A DNA stretch of 64,000 nt from Rhodococcoides corynebacterioides NBRC 14404 (lineage in GTDB: Bacteria; Actinomycetota; Actinomycetes; Mycobacteriales; Mycobacteriaceae): contig NZ_BCWV01000004.1 of the NCBI RefSeq assembly GCF_001894765.1, positions 372,001 through 436,000 of the forward strand. The letters run 5' to 3'. Shown here in pieces: positions 35,738 to 43,503 of the stretch. Each line of letters begins with the position of its first letter. The first letter of the stretch is position 1. Under the pieces are notes generated by a model. That model saw only the letters and a list, made by a program, of their open reading frames with translations, did no database searches and was not told the origin of the DNA. Both the position numbers and the translations under genes were made by a program.

Positions 35738-37567
35738 GTGGAGTTGTCGCCGAGCCTCGACGTTCTGGTCACTCGGGTCGCCACGCACCTCATCGGTGCG
35801 GACGCGCCCACGGCTCCGTCGGCCTACCGGGCCGGACTGCGCGACCTCCGTGACTGGTTCGGGGTCGACACCGTCTTCCTCCGCCACCACGACTCCCACC
35901 ATCGCATCACCACGCTCGTCGCCGAATGGCCGCAGCGCGAACACGTTCCGGATCCGGACCCGCTCGGAGTCGTGGGGTTCGCCGATGCCGATCCGGTGTT
36001 CGCGGCCACCGAGCACCTGCAGGAACCGTTGGTGTTCCGGCCGGGGTCACCCGCGCGGGCCTACGCCGAGCGGGTCGAATCGGCGTCGGGCATGAGTTCG
36101 GTGTCGATGGTGGCCGTGCCGCTGCTGTCGGGTCCGGCCACCACCGGGGTTCTCGGGTTGGTGGCGGCGGGCGACCGCCAGTGGACCGAGGAGGAGCTCG
36201 GCGCACTCAAGGCCACCGCTTCCCTCTTCTCGCAGGTCCAGGCACGAGTGTCCGCCGAGGAACGTCTGCGATGGGCCGCGCGGCACGACGCGCTCACCGG
36301 CCTGCTGAACCGGCGGGGGATGACGGACGAGCTCTCCGCCCGGCTCGCGGACGGACGTCCCCGCTTCGCGGTGCTCTACTTCGACCTGGATCGCCTCGAA
36401 GCCCTCAACGACGTACTCGGTCACACCGCCGGCGACGAGTTCCTGCGCACCGTCGCCGAACGCCTGCGCCGGTTCACCGACGACGACTCCCTGCTGTGCC
36501 GCTGGGGCGGAGACGAATTCGTGCTGCTCCTCCCCGGTGCCTCGACCGAGGACGAGGCGTACGTCGAGGCGTGCAGCCTGCTGATGTCGGTGACCGCGCG
36601 GGTCGAACTCGCCGGTGACGTCGTCTCGCGCACCGCCAGCATCGGTGTGGCCGTCGCGCGACCCGGCATCGACACCGTCGATTCGGTCATCGCGGGTGCC
36701 GATCAGGCCGCGATCGCGGCGAAGAGCGCAGGCGGCAACGCCGTCTCGCTGTTCACCGACGAGATCCGCGAACGCACCGCCCTGCGCAACGACATCGAGC
36801 TGCACCTGCGCGCCGCTATCGAGAACGACGCCCTGCTGCTGCACTTCCAGCCCGAGATCGACCTCACCACTGGGCGCATCACGGCCGTCGAGGCGCTCGT
36901 GCGGTGGCTGCACCCGACGCGCGGCATGATTCCGCCCGCCGACTTCGTCGGCATCGCCGAGTCGGTCAACCTGGCGACCGAGCTCGGTCGATGGGTGTTG
37001 AACGAGGCGTGCCGGACCTACGCGTCGTGGCGGCAACGGCTGGGTGGGTCGACCATCACGCTGCGGGTGAACGTCTCCCCGGCCCAGTTGGTCTCGCGCG
37101 ACTTCATCCGCGTCGTGGAGACCACCCTCGCCCGACACGCGATGTCCCCCGCGGACCTCTGCATCGAGATCACGGAGGTCGCCGTCGTCCACGACGTCAC
37201 GCTCGCCGCTCGCGCGCTCGCTGCCGTGCGCGCGTTGGGGGTTCGCGTGGCCATCGACGACTTCGGCACCGGCTACAGCTCGCTCTCGCACCTCAAGACG
37301 TTGCCCGTCGACGCGGTGAAGATCGATCGGGAGTTCGTCGCCCACCTGGACACCGACGCCGACGACCGCGCCATCGTCGGCGCCGTCGTCACCCTCGCCA
37401 AGGCCTATCGACTCGACCTCATCGCCGAGGGCCTCGAAACCGTCGAGGCCCGCACGGCGCTGCTCGATCTCGGATGCACCCGCGCGCAGGGTTACCTCTA
37501 CGCGCGCCCCGAGCCGGCGGAGACCGTCTACGACATGTTGCGCGTCGGCACCCTGACACCGTCCTGA
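35738..37567 (+). CDS. dcpA: GAF-GGDEF-EAL bifunctional c-di-GMP enzyme
   Basis: A 609-residue protein with GAF (about 1-175), GGDEF (GGDEF at 257-261) and EAL (EAL at 385-387) domains. The EAL motifs are intact: RVNVSPAQL, IEITEVAVV, AIDDFGTGYSSL, VKIDREF and IAEGLET. It should both make and degrade c-di-GMP. It resembles M. tuberculosis Rv1354c and the M. smegmatis enzyme DcpA in domain order, size and adjacency to the ThiF-nitroreductase gene. GTG 35738 is decided by AGGAGG at 35723-35728; a GTG at 35636 overlapping the upstream stop gives a longer form. Confidence 0.92.
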   Translation: MELSPSLDVLVTRVATHLIGADAPTAPSAYRAGLRDLRDWFGVDTVFLRHHDSHHRITTLVAEWPQREHVPDPDPLGVVGFADADPVFAATEHLQEPLVFRPGSPARAYAERVESASGMSSVSMVAVPLLSGPATTGVLGLVAAGDRQWTEEELGALKATASLFSQVQARVSAEERLRWAARHDALTGLLNRRGMTDELSARLADGRPRFAVLYFDLDRLEALNDVLGHTAGDEFLRTVAERLRRFTDDDSLLCRWGGDEFVLLLPGASTEDEAYVEACSLLMSVTARVELAGDVVSRTASIGVAVARPGIDTVDSVIAGADQAAIAAKSAGGNAVSLFTDEIRERTALRNDIELHLRAAIENDALLLHFQPEIDLTTGRITAVEALVRWLHPTRGMIPPADFVGIAESVNLATELGRWVLNEACRTYASWRQRLGGSTITLRVNVSPAQLVSRDFIRVVETTLARHAMSPADLCIEITEVAVVHDVTLAARALAAVRALGVRVAIDDFGTGYSSLSHLKTLPVDAVKIDREFVAHLDTDADDRAIVGAVVTLAKAYRLDLIAEGLETVEARTALLDLGCTRAQGYLYARPEPAETVYDMLRVGTLTPS

Positions 37568-37574
37568 CGCGCGG

Positions 37575-37757
37575 TCACTCCCCTTCTGCCTGATCCGGCT
37601 GGTTGCCGGCGGCGTCGTCGAGCTCGGTCGGATCGGCGTCGGGATCGCGCGTCGAATCGTAGGGACGCTCGGAGGTGTGGGTCGGCTCGTCCGACACGGG
37701 AGACCCGGTGCCGTCCGTCCGGCCGTCGTTCTCGCTGTCGTTCCGGTGATCGCTCAT
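37575..37757 (-). CDS. Small acidic disordered protein
   Basis: A 60-residue protein starting MSDHRNDSENDGRTDGTG and made almost entirely of Asp, Glu, Ser, Thr, Gly and Pro. No domain, signal or membrane segment. Such short acidic proteins are commonly annotated hypothetical in Rhodococcus. Convergent with the GGDEF-EAL gene, 7 bases apart. The ATG 37757 is preferred over the longer MMPGYATG form. Confidence 0.5.
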   Translation of the reverse strand: MSDHRNDSENDGRTDGTGSPVSDEPTHTSERPYDSTRDPDADPTELDDAAGNQPDQAEGE

Positions 37758-37851
37758 GCCGGTCGCGTACCCCGGCATCACCGCGGGAACCGTGCTCGCC
37801 CGACCGGGTAACGTATGCCGCGCGCCGCGACGGGTCCGTCGGCGGCGTACC

Positions 37852-37925
37852 GGGGCGGTAGCTCAGTCGGTCAGAGCCGTGGACTCATAATCCATTGGTC
37901 GCGGGTTCGAGCCCCGCCCGCCCCA
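37852..37925 (+). tRNA. tRNA-Met (anticodon CAU)
   Basis: Starts GGGGCGGTAGCTCAGTCGG. The acceptor is GGGGCGG/CCGCCCC with discriminator A and no encoded CCA. The anticodon arm GUGGA-CUCAUAA-UCCAU has anticodon CAU. Probably elongator tRNA-Met; a CAU anticodon could also belong to tRNA-Ile2 after lysidine modification. Its 3' half is the left attachment core of the island that follows. Confidence 0.93.
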
Positions 37926-37926
37926 C
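37889..37926 (+). repeat. attL-type direct repeat (3' part of tRNA-Met)
   Basis: A 38-bp stretch starting AATCCATTGGTCGCGG and ending CGCCCCAC, covering the anticodon-arm end, variable loop, T arm and acceptor end of tRNA-Met. An identical copy lies at 41013-41050. With GGACT also shared just upstream (three mismatches between), the homology is 46 bp. This is the standard arrangement left by a tyrosine integrase using a tRNA gene. Confidence 0.9.
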
Positions 37927-37930
37927 GTCA

Positions 37931-37954
37931 GGCCCGGTTCCATGGAACCGGGCC
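37931..37954 (+). terminator. Perfect palindrome just after tRNA-Met
   Basis: GGCCCGGTTCC and its complement form a perfect 24-bp palindrome 5 bases downstream of the tRNA, followed by GTCGTATCTT. Likely the terminator for tRNA-Met. It lies on the island side of the attachment core. Confidence 0.6.
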
Positions 37955-37982
37955 GTCGTATCTTCACCGCTTACTGTGGTAG

Positions 37983-38435
37983 CTGGTCCCACAGCTCGGA
38001 TCTTCACGACGCCGCTCCCCTGACGTCGTCGACATCGACGCCGGCCAACGGTCCGCAGATGTCGCCGCGTGGCTCGAAGAGGAGAACCGTTACACCCGCG
38101 CGGGTGCAGGACTGGTTCGAAACCGAAAGTTCTACCGGGTCGCCGGGCCAGCACGCACGCCGACCGAACGAGAAGGTCGTGAGCTCGGCGCGTCGACGTG
38201 ATTCGCCTACGCCGGCACCCTGCCCGACGACAAGCGCGGAGCCGTGCAGTTCTACACCGGCAACGGCTACGAAAACGTCGACGAACGACTGCGCGCCGGC
38301 ACACCCATCGACGGCGCTCGAGTAGATCCTCTGATCGACGCTGCCTTCGCCGCGGCGACGACCGCGCCCACAGCGATCGCCGTCGGACTGCGCACACTCG
38401 CGGAGAGGGGTCGCGGCACGCGGCGGAAACGCTGA
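37983..38435 (+). pseudogene. Phage-like gene remnant with internal stop (head protein / ADP-ribosyltransferase-type fragment)
   Basis: One frame is open from 37983 to 38435 except for a TGA at 38199-38201. Before it are residues such as SADVAAWLEEENRYTRAG and VRNRKFYRVAGP. After it come FAYAGTLPDDKRGAVQFYTG and YENVDERLRAG, which resemble the start of the ADP-ribosyltransferase domain found at the end of some actinophage head proteins; the catalytic part is missing. The frame keeps coding-like composition on both sides of the stop, so a point mutation in a truncated gene is the simplest reading. Confidence 0.5.
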
Positions 38436-38505
38436 GTGGAAGTCGGTCGCCTTCCTCAACGGCGGGGTCTGACTGCGCCCTACTCCTGCCGTCTATCAAT
38501 GTTCC

Positions 38506-38533
38506 TAGGGGATTCTCACTAGGGGATTCTTAC
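38506..38533. repeat. Two tandem 14-bp repeats
   Basis: TAGGGGATTCTCAC is followed immediately by TAGGGGATTCTTAC (one mismatch). It lies in a low-GC, apparently non-coding part of the island. A function such as a binding site or recombination scar cannot be decided. Confidence 0.7.
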
Positions 38534-38544
38534 CCCGAAGGAGG

Positions 38545-38637
38545 TCAGTGAATTTCATCGTAGCTACCGACGAATAGCTGTAGCCCTTCGTCGCCAAGCA
38601 TCGAGAGTTCGATGCCGTACCGCTCGTTGGCGCTCAC
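38545..38637 (-). CDS. Possible 30-residue ORF or C-terminal gene scrap
   Basis: GTG 38637 (VSANERYGIELSMLGDEG) reads to TGA at 38545. GGGAGG lies 2 bases before the GTG, too close for an ideal ribosome site, and the frame stays open a few codons further upstream without a start, so this may be the surviving end of a lost gene. Otherwise the stretch 38436-38804 holds only the 14-bp repeats and a hairpin. Confidence 0.3.
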   Translation of the reverse strand: MSANERYGIELSMLGDEGLQLFVGSYDEIH

Positions 38638-38753
38638 AACCTCCCTGTATGCGAGGTGCTTACCACGTCATTGGCGGTCACGGGCAATATGGTCGAGTCT
38701 GCTCTGCCGAACTTAAGGTCGCGATGGGCGGAAAGCATCCTCGGATACTGCTA

Positions 38754-38783
38754 CCGGTAGCGGTGCGTTTGCCCCGCTACCGG
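38754..38783 (-). terminator. Hairpin after the DUF2510 gene
   Basis: CCGGTAGCGG and CCGCTACCGG form a perfect 10-bp stem around a 10-base loop. It lies about 20 bases beyond the stop of the minus-strand DUF2510 gene and is a likely terminator for it. Confidence 0.6.
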
Positions 38784-38804
38784 GCACGGACGGAGGTCTG
38801 CGTC

Positions 38805-39569
38805 TCACCCCACCGATCCAGTCACGTCGATCATGTTCGCCGTGAACTTGGGGACCGTCGTGCTGCCGCCGATTTGGGTGTCGTAGGAGAACGACCCGTC
38901 GACGCTAACGAACATTGTCACGTAGTCGTCTTCGACCACGTTCGCGGCCACCACTGAGTCATACCCCTCAACCACCGAGTTGACGTCGTAGTCAAACTGG
39001 TAGTCCTGCGGCTGCGAAGCCGTGTTCGCGCGGAAGGTGTCGCTGCCGGTCGCGGCGTCGAACTGCGTGACGACTCCGTAGATCACGAACTTGCGCCCGA
39101 TGTACCGGTCCGGCGTCTTCGCCAGGAGCGCGAACTCCCGAGCGTCGATCGGGGAATAGGCGCCACGATCCAGGCGCGCGGCTTCCTGGGCTGCCGCCGC
39201 TTCGGCTGCCGCCCGAGACCGTTCGGCTGCCGCAGACGCTTCGGCTGCGCTCGTCGTTCGAGGCGCTGCCGCGGCCGACCGCGGCGAGGAGCTCGACGAC
39301 GATGACGATGACCGCGAGGTGGAGCGTTCATCGTCGGTACCGAAAGATGCCACGACACCCATCAGCACGAAGACTGCGATGACCCCGCCCAACCACTTCC
39401 AGTTGATCCCCTTCTGCACAGGGGGACGACCCGGCACCCCCGGCCCGGTGGGAGGAAGGTTCTTCGGCATCGGCCGTGTCTCGTTCGTCCATTGGCGGCC
39501 GTCCCACCACCGGAGATGCGGTGCGCCTTCGGGATCAGGGAACCACCCGGGCGCAGGAGTCTGCGTCAT
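38805..39569 (-). CDS. DUF2510 membrane protein with extracytoplasmic domain
   Basis: A 254-residue protein. The N-terminal DUF2510 motif is PGWFPDPEG..LRWWDGRQWT (7-28), followed by a Pro-rich linker and one membrane helix near residues 57-75 (WLGGVIAVFVLMGVVASF). A Ser run, an Ala/Glu-rich helical stretch and a C-terminal beta domain of about 100 residues (IGRKFVIYGVVTQFD) follow. Proteins of this build are anchored in the membrane with the last domain outside; function unknown. The ATG at 39569 opens the motif. Part of the tRNA-Met island. Confidence 0.8.
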   Translation of the reverse strand: MTQTPAPGWFPDPEGAPHLRWWDGRQWTNETRPMPKNLPPTGPGVPGRPPVQKGINWKWLGGVIAVFVLMGVVASFGTDDERSTSRSSSSSSSSSPRSAAAAPRTTSAAEASAAAERSRAAAEAAAAQEAARLDRGAYSPIDAREFALLAKTPDRYIGRKFVIYGVVTQFDAATGSDTFRANTASQPQDYQFDYDVNSVVEGYDSVVAANVVEDDYVTMFVSVDGSFSYDTQIGGSTTVPKFTANMIDVTGSVG

Positions 39570-39636
39570 GGATAGAAATGGTGACAGACCAGGCGGTTCG
39601 TCGCCACGCATTCCCGATATCGTCCGGCAGCCACGC

Positions 39637-40191
39637 CTATGCCCCGGCTTCTGAGTTCTTTGCGGGGTCGGCGTCGTCCAGGATCTTCTCGGTTGCCTGC
39701 AACACAGCCTTGTTTCGCCTCTGCAGCGACCGAGCGGACGGTGGACCCTTCATGATCCATCGAGAGCATTCGGCTCGCGATCTCCGAATGGCAGACAATG
39801 CAGCGGGAGGTGTTCCTCGCCCCGGCTTGCCCGCCTTTGCCGCAATTGCGTGTTCAAGCGCCATGCTGGTGAGGGTCGGCATCAACTCCAGGGCAATCAC
39901 GTTCGCGGGCGTACCTTTCGGGGGCGGGTCATCGTTCAGAACCGCCCGATACTCCGCGATCAATTGGGTCATCGCTTCGTCGGACGTAGCGGTCGCAGGG
40001 ATCGCCTCGCCGATCTCGACCATCCTCTTTAGGCGGTCGTTGAGGTTTCGGAGCGCCTCGGTGCGCAGTTTGTTGCGTTCGGTCCTGCCGGCTAGTCGAT
40101 AACCCACGTAGCCACCTACCAGCGTGACGAGGCCGCCGCCCAACCCCTGGCCGATCGCGAGCCACAAACGAAACCACTGGTCGGGATCCAT
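39637..40191 (-). CDS. Membrane-anchored hypothetical protein of the island
   Basis: A 184-residue protein with one N-terminal membrane helix (FRLWLAIGQGLGGGLVTLVGG, about 7-27, ending YVGYRLAG). A basic, helical cytoplasmic part follows (RTERNKLRTEALRNLNDRLKRMVEIGEAI). No family recognised. The shape resembles small phage or island membrane proteins. ATG 40191 begins the only plausible frame. It lies upstream of the DUF2510 gene on the same strand, 67 bases apart. Confidence 0.6.
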   Translation of the reverse strand: MDPDQWFRLWLAIGQGLGGGLVTLVGGYVGYRLAGRTERNKLRTEALRNLNDRLKRMVEIGEAIPATATSDEAMTQLIAEYRAVLNDDPPPKGTPANVIALELMPTLTSMALEHAIAAKAGKPGRGTPPAALSAIRRSRAECSRWIMKGPPSARSLQRRNKAVLQATEKILDDADPAKNSEAGA

Positions 40192-40206
40192 GGGCGAGAT
40201 TGTGCC

Positions 40207-40446
40207 TCAGCGCTCCGTGGCCTCACGCCCCCACGCGTCGGGCTCCGGTCCTTCGTCCCATCCGTGGCCAAGCCAGGCGGCGACCGATTCCTCGAGGTCG
40301 AGTGCGATTTCGCCGCGGCCGTAGCGCGCCTTATGCTTCCGGGCCGGCGGTCCACCCGCCGTCGGCGATGTGCGCGCCGTTGTAGTCCGCGGCCGGCCTT
40401 CGCCGCTGCGCGCACAGCAACGGCTCCGCGCGGCCCCACCGCTCAC
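40207..40446 (-). pseudogene. Probable frameshifted small gene
   Basis: Two overlapping minus-strand frames both look coding. One begins with a GTG near 40457 (VTDGERWGRAEPLLC), runs 41 codons and ends in TAA near 40332. The other then continues as ARYGRGEIALDLEESVAAWL to TGA at 40207. Codon third positions are GC-rich in the first frame before the TAA and in the second after it, as expected for one gene split by a frameshift. No family recognised. Confidence 0.35.
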
Positions 40447-40452
40447 CGTCCG

Positions 40453-40872
40453 TCACCAGGCGGACGCTACCCCGCTACCAGGAGCGGGCCCGACGATCAT
40501 GAGTCCGACTAGAGCCTCGTCGCCGAATCGAGCGAGCTGACTCACCTCAGCGATTTCAGGCAGTCTCGCTGCGGCGGAGTCGGTGTCTGCCAGGTGAGCC
40601 GCACCTTGAGTGTCGAAGCCTTGATCCCCACCTCGCCGCCCGGAACCTTGCCAGGGGGCGACGGGAGGTTCGCCGCGGGATGGTCTCCGCTTTACACAAT
40701 GACGGCCCGGGCCTCCTCCTTCGGAGAGGTTCCGTAATCCGTTCGTGAACCGGAACCGTTGGCTGCCGAGATGCTGCATCGACCACAGCTTTCTGTTCTC
40801 GATGCCGCGCAAGGTCGGTATGACTCCGAACTCGGGCACGTCGATCGAATCACCGACTTCGGGATACGTCAT
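40453..40872 (-). CDS. Doubtful ORF in the island
   Basis: A 139-codon minus-strand frame starting MTYPEVGDSIDVPEFGV. The first 50 codons have coding-like third positions; the rest do not, and another frame (GGEVGIKASTLKVRLTW, ending near 40548) looks more protein-like there. Probably decayed sequence. No function suggested. Confidence 0.2.
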   Translation of the reverse strand: MTYPEVGDSIDVPEFGVIPTLRGIENRKLWSMQHLGSQRFRFTNGLRNLSEGGGPGRHCVKRRPSRGEPPVAPWQGSGRRGGDQGFDTQGAAHLADTDSAAARLPEIAEVSQLARFGDEALVGLMIVGPAPGSGVASAW

Positions 40873-41012
40873 TGCCAGAAAAGGTACCGCGCGGTCTCAG
40901 GGCGCCACGCAAAGCATTACGTCGAGTCGCGTTGGGCACTCGACCTCGCTCCTGCGCTGTTCATCGGCGATGATGAGGCATCGACGGGTAGCAGCGGGAC
41001 CAAAGGACTTCG
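40873..41012. other. Right end of the island, no gene supported
   Basis: Between the last doubtful ORF and the right repeat I see no complete gene on either strand. A plus-strand frame runs through it into the GGDEF-EAL gene, but it reads across the tRNA-derived repeat and has no coding bias. Confidence 0.5.
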
Positions 41013-41050
41013 AATCCATTGGTCGCGGGTTCGAGCCCCGCCCGCCCCAC
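41013..41050 (+). repeat. attR-type direct repeat
   Basis: Exact 38-bp copy of 37889-37926, ending in CGCCCCAC. It is not a functional tRNA: the 5' half is absent and the sequence just before it (GGACTTCG) lacks the CAU anticodon. Marks the right junction of the island. Confidence 0.9.
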
Positions 41051-41227
41051 CACCACGCTCCTGCGTCCGCCGCCGCGCCCGATCCCCGTCTCCGGTCGCT
41101 GCGTCCGGCTTTCTGCTACATTCTGTACTTCCAGTTTGTTTTGTCGGCGTTCGGCCGTCGCGTCGCCTCGTCCCGGCAGGTGATCGGACGGGGGGACGTC
41201 GCAGGTCGAGGGGCGCGGGAACGGTCA

Positions 41228-43471
41228 GTGACGTCGATCGAGCGAGAACCGGAGGACGGACCCACCGCCCTGGTCCGGGCCGTCGGGGCCGCGGTGGATC
41301 GTTCCGCCGTGCCGGTTCTTCTCGTGCGCGCGGACGGTCGGGTGGTCCGGGCCAACCCGGCGGCCCGCCATCGCCTCGGCGACGTCGCGGTGTCGGCCGA
41401 CCGCGCCTGGACGCTCGAACTGCCCGGAAGGGCGGGTCCGCAGGACTCGCCGACCATCGTCCGGGCAGGTGGTACGTGGTTCGGCCGCGCCGAGCTGGTG
41501 CAGTCGACCGGAGAGAGGGTGCCTGTGTCGACATCGGCGTTCGCTGTGCACGATCGGGACGAGGATCCGCTGATCGTCGCCACCCTGCGCACTCCCGAGC
41601 TCACCCTGGATCCGCCGTGCGGCGTCGCCGACGAGGTCCAGGCCGTGCTGCGCGCCTCGCGCGATGCCGACGAGCGTCACGATCTGCTGGCAGAACTGTC
41701 CCGTCTGGCGTTGCGGGGACGCATGGCAGATCTGCTCGCCGCGTCGGCGGACACGGTCGCGTACCTGCTCGGGGCTCGACTCGCGACCATTTCGCGCGTG
41801 CATGCCGACCCGACCACGATCGAGACGGTCGCCACCACCGACGGCGGCGACTCCGCTCTCACCCGCGGTAGCGACACGGTCCCGGCGTTCGTGGGGACGA
41901 CCGGCACGCCGTTGCTGTGGCGGGGCGAGACCCTGGATCACCGAATCGACGCCGAGTCCCTGCGGAACGCGGGATTCGAGAACGCCGTCGCGGTGCCGAT
42001 CGAGGGCGGCGGGCGCCCGTGGGGTGTGCTCGCCGTCTTCGGTGTCGACGTGGGCCGCTCCACCGACGGGCCCGCGGCTGCGGTGTCCGGATCGGACGCC
42101 GTTCCCGAGCCGTCGATACTCGACGAGGTCGCCGACATCGTCGGTGCCGCGGTGCACCGTGTCGGGGTGGAACGGGAACTGCGCTACCGCAGTCTGCGGG
42201 ATCCGCTGACCGGACTACCCAACCGCGCCCTGGCGCACGACCGCATCGGCTCCGCCGTGGAACGCGGCCTCGTCGCCGGCTCGTGCACCGCGGTCATGCT
42301 CATCGATCTCGACGACTTCAAGTCCATCAACGACGGACTCGGCCACGAGGCCGGGGACACCGCCCTGGTCGCGGTGGCCACCCGGCTCGCGCGCGCGTCG
42401 CGGCCCGGGGACACGGTCGCGCGGCTCGGGGGCGACGAGTTCGTCGTGGTGTGCGAGAACCTGCGCGACGAGGACGACGCCGTGGCGGCCGCCGCGGTCT
42501 ACGGCGACGCCGTACGCGCCCCCGTCTCCGTGGAGGGGAACGATCTGGTCATCACCGCGAGCATCGGGGTCGCGATCACCACCACCGACGTTCCGGTCAA
42601 CGAGCTCGTCCGTCGGGCCGACGTCGCGATGTACCGGGCGAAGGAGACCGGACGGGGCCACGTCGCACTGTTCGACCGTGACGACCGTGACCACCGCCGC
42701 CTCCAACTGGCACTGTCGGCGGATCTGCGTGCGGCACTGGAGAGCCGGTACCTCACGCTCGCCTACCAACCGATCTTCGACATCGGCACCGGCCGCATCA
42801 CCGCCGTGGAGGCCTTGGCGCGGTGGGAGCACCCGACACTGGGGTCGGTCAGCCCCGAGACGTTCGTCGCCATTGCGGAGCGAACCGGTCAGATCGACCG
42901 GCTGGGCCTCTGGGCGCTGCATTCGGCGTGTCGGCAGGCCGCCGAGTGGCAGGCCATCGCCGACGTGGGTGTTCGGGTCAACGTGTCGGCGCTGCAACTG
43001 CGCCGGCCCGGGTTCGTCTCGGCCGTCGCGCGCGTGCTGGCGGAGACGGGACTGCCGGTCGGTCGGCTCGGCCTCGAGATCACCGAGACCGTGTGGCTCG
43101 CCGACACCGCCCAGGTACGCGACGCCCTCACCGAGCTGCACCGCATGGGGGTGTCGATTCTTCTCGACGATCTCGGCAGCGGGCACAGTTCCGTCACCTA
43201 CCTCAACCGCTACCCGGTCATCGAGGCCTTCAAGATCGACCAGAGCTACATCCAGGCCATGCCCGGCAAGCGGCCGGAAGCCATCGTCTCGGCCATCGTC
43301 TCCCTGGCGCACGCGTTCGACGTCACCGTCGTGGGCGAGGGCGTGGAAACGCAGGCGCAGTTCGACCGGCTGCGGGACAGCGGATGCGATCTGGCGCAGG
43401 GATTCTGGCTCGCGGAGCCGACCGACGCCGCCACCATGACGGACATGCTCCGCGAGCGACGGGCCGGCTGA
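41228..43471 (+). CDS. PAS/GAF-GGDEF-EAL c-di-GMP enzyme
   Basis: A 747-residue protein. A PAS-like N terminus (VPVLLVRADGRVVRANPAA, about 24-42) and a GAF-like domain (about 150-315) precede a GGDEF domain with GGDEF at 401-405. RPGD five residues before it is the RxxD inhibitory site, so product inhibition is expected. The EAL domain is intact (EAL 528-530, VRVNVSALQL, LEITETVWLAD, LLDDLGSGHSS, FKIDQSY, VGEGVET). Cytoplasmic. GTG 41228 is taken as start with only a weak ribosome site; GTG 41180 is an alternative. It is the first gene to the right of the island. Confidence 0.9.
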   Translation: MTSIEREPEDGPTALVRAVGAAVDRSAVPVLLVRADGRVVRANPAARHRLGDVAVSADRAWTLELPGRAGPQDSPTIVRAGGTWFGRAELVQSTGERVPVSTSAFAVHDRDEDPLIVATLRTPELTLDPPCGVADEVQAVLRASRDADERHDLLAELSRLALRGRMADLLAASADTVAYLLGARLATISRVHADPTTIETVATTDGGDSALTRGSDTVPAFVGTTGTPLLWRGETLDHRIDAESLRNAGFENAVAVPIEGGGRPWGVLAVFGVDVGRSTDGPAAAVSGSDAVPEPSILDEVADIVGAAVHRVGVERELRYRSLRDPLTGLPNRALAHDRIGSAVERGLVAGSCTAVMLIDLDDFKSINDGLGHEAGDTALVAVATRLARASRPGDTVARLGGDEFVVVCENLRDEDDAVAAAAVYGDAVRAPVSVEGNDLVITASIGVAITTTDVPVNELVRRADVAMYRAKETGRGHVALFDRDDRDHRRLQLALSADLRAALESRYLTLAYQPIFDIGTGRITAVEALARWEHPTLGSVSPETFVAIAERTGQIDRLGLWALHSACRQAAEWQAIADVGVRVNVSALQLRRPGFVSAVARVLAETGLPVGRLGLEITETVWLADTAQVRDALTELHRMGVSILLDDLGSGHSSVTYLNRYPVIEAFKIDQSYIQAMPGKRPEAIVSAIVSLAHAFDVTVVGEGVETQAQFDRLRDSGCDLAQGFWLAEPTDAATMTDMLRERRAG

Positions 43472-43503
43472 GAGGCTCGATCCGCGGGAGACCGCGCGCC
43501 GAG

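Larger units (their letters stand above)
37927..41050. mobile_element. 3.1-kb genomic island or prophage remnant in tRNA-Met
   Basis: Bounded by exact 38-bp copies of the tRNA-Met 3' end. The content differs from the neighbourhood: visibly lower GC patches (for example 38480-38760), short and broken reading frames, a phage-like pseudogene and two membrane proteins of accessory type. No integrase, excisionase or replication gene is seen, so it is a deletion remnant or an element mobilised in trans. Before insertion, tRNA-Met would have been followed directly by the sequence at 41051 and the third GGDEF-EAL gene. Confidence 0.8.

Noticed and set aside
37885..38499. Long minus-strand ORF ending GRAGLEPATNGL
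   Set aside because: It reads antisense through tRNA-Met; this ending is a classic artefact of translating tRNA complements.
40917..41534. Minus-strand ORF with GGARTRDQW and plus-strand frames running through 41013-41050 into the GGDEF gene
   Set aside because: They translate the tRNA-derived repeat and the antisense of the GGDEF-EAL gene; no coding bias.
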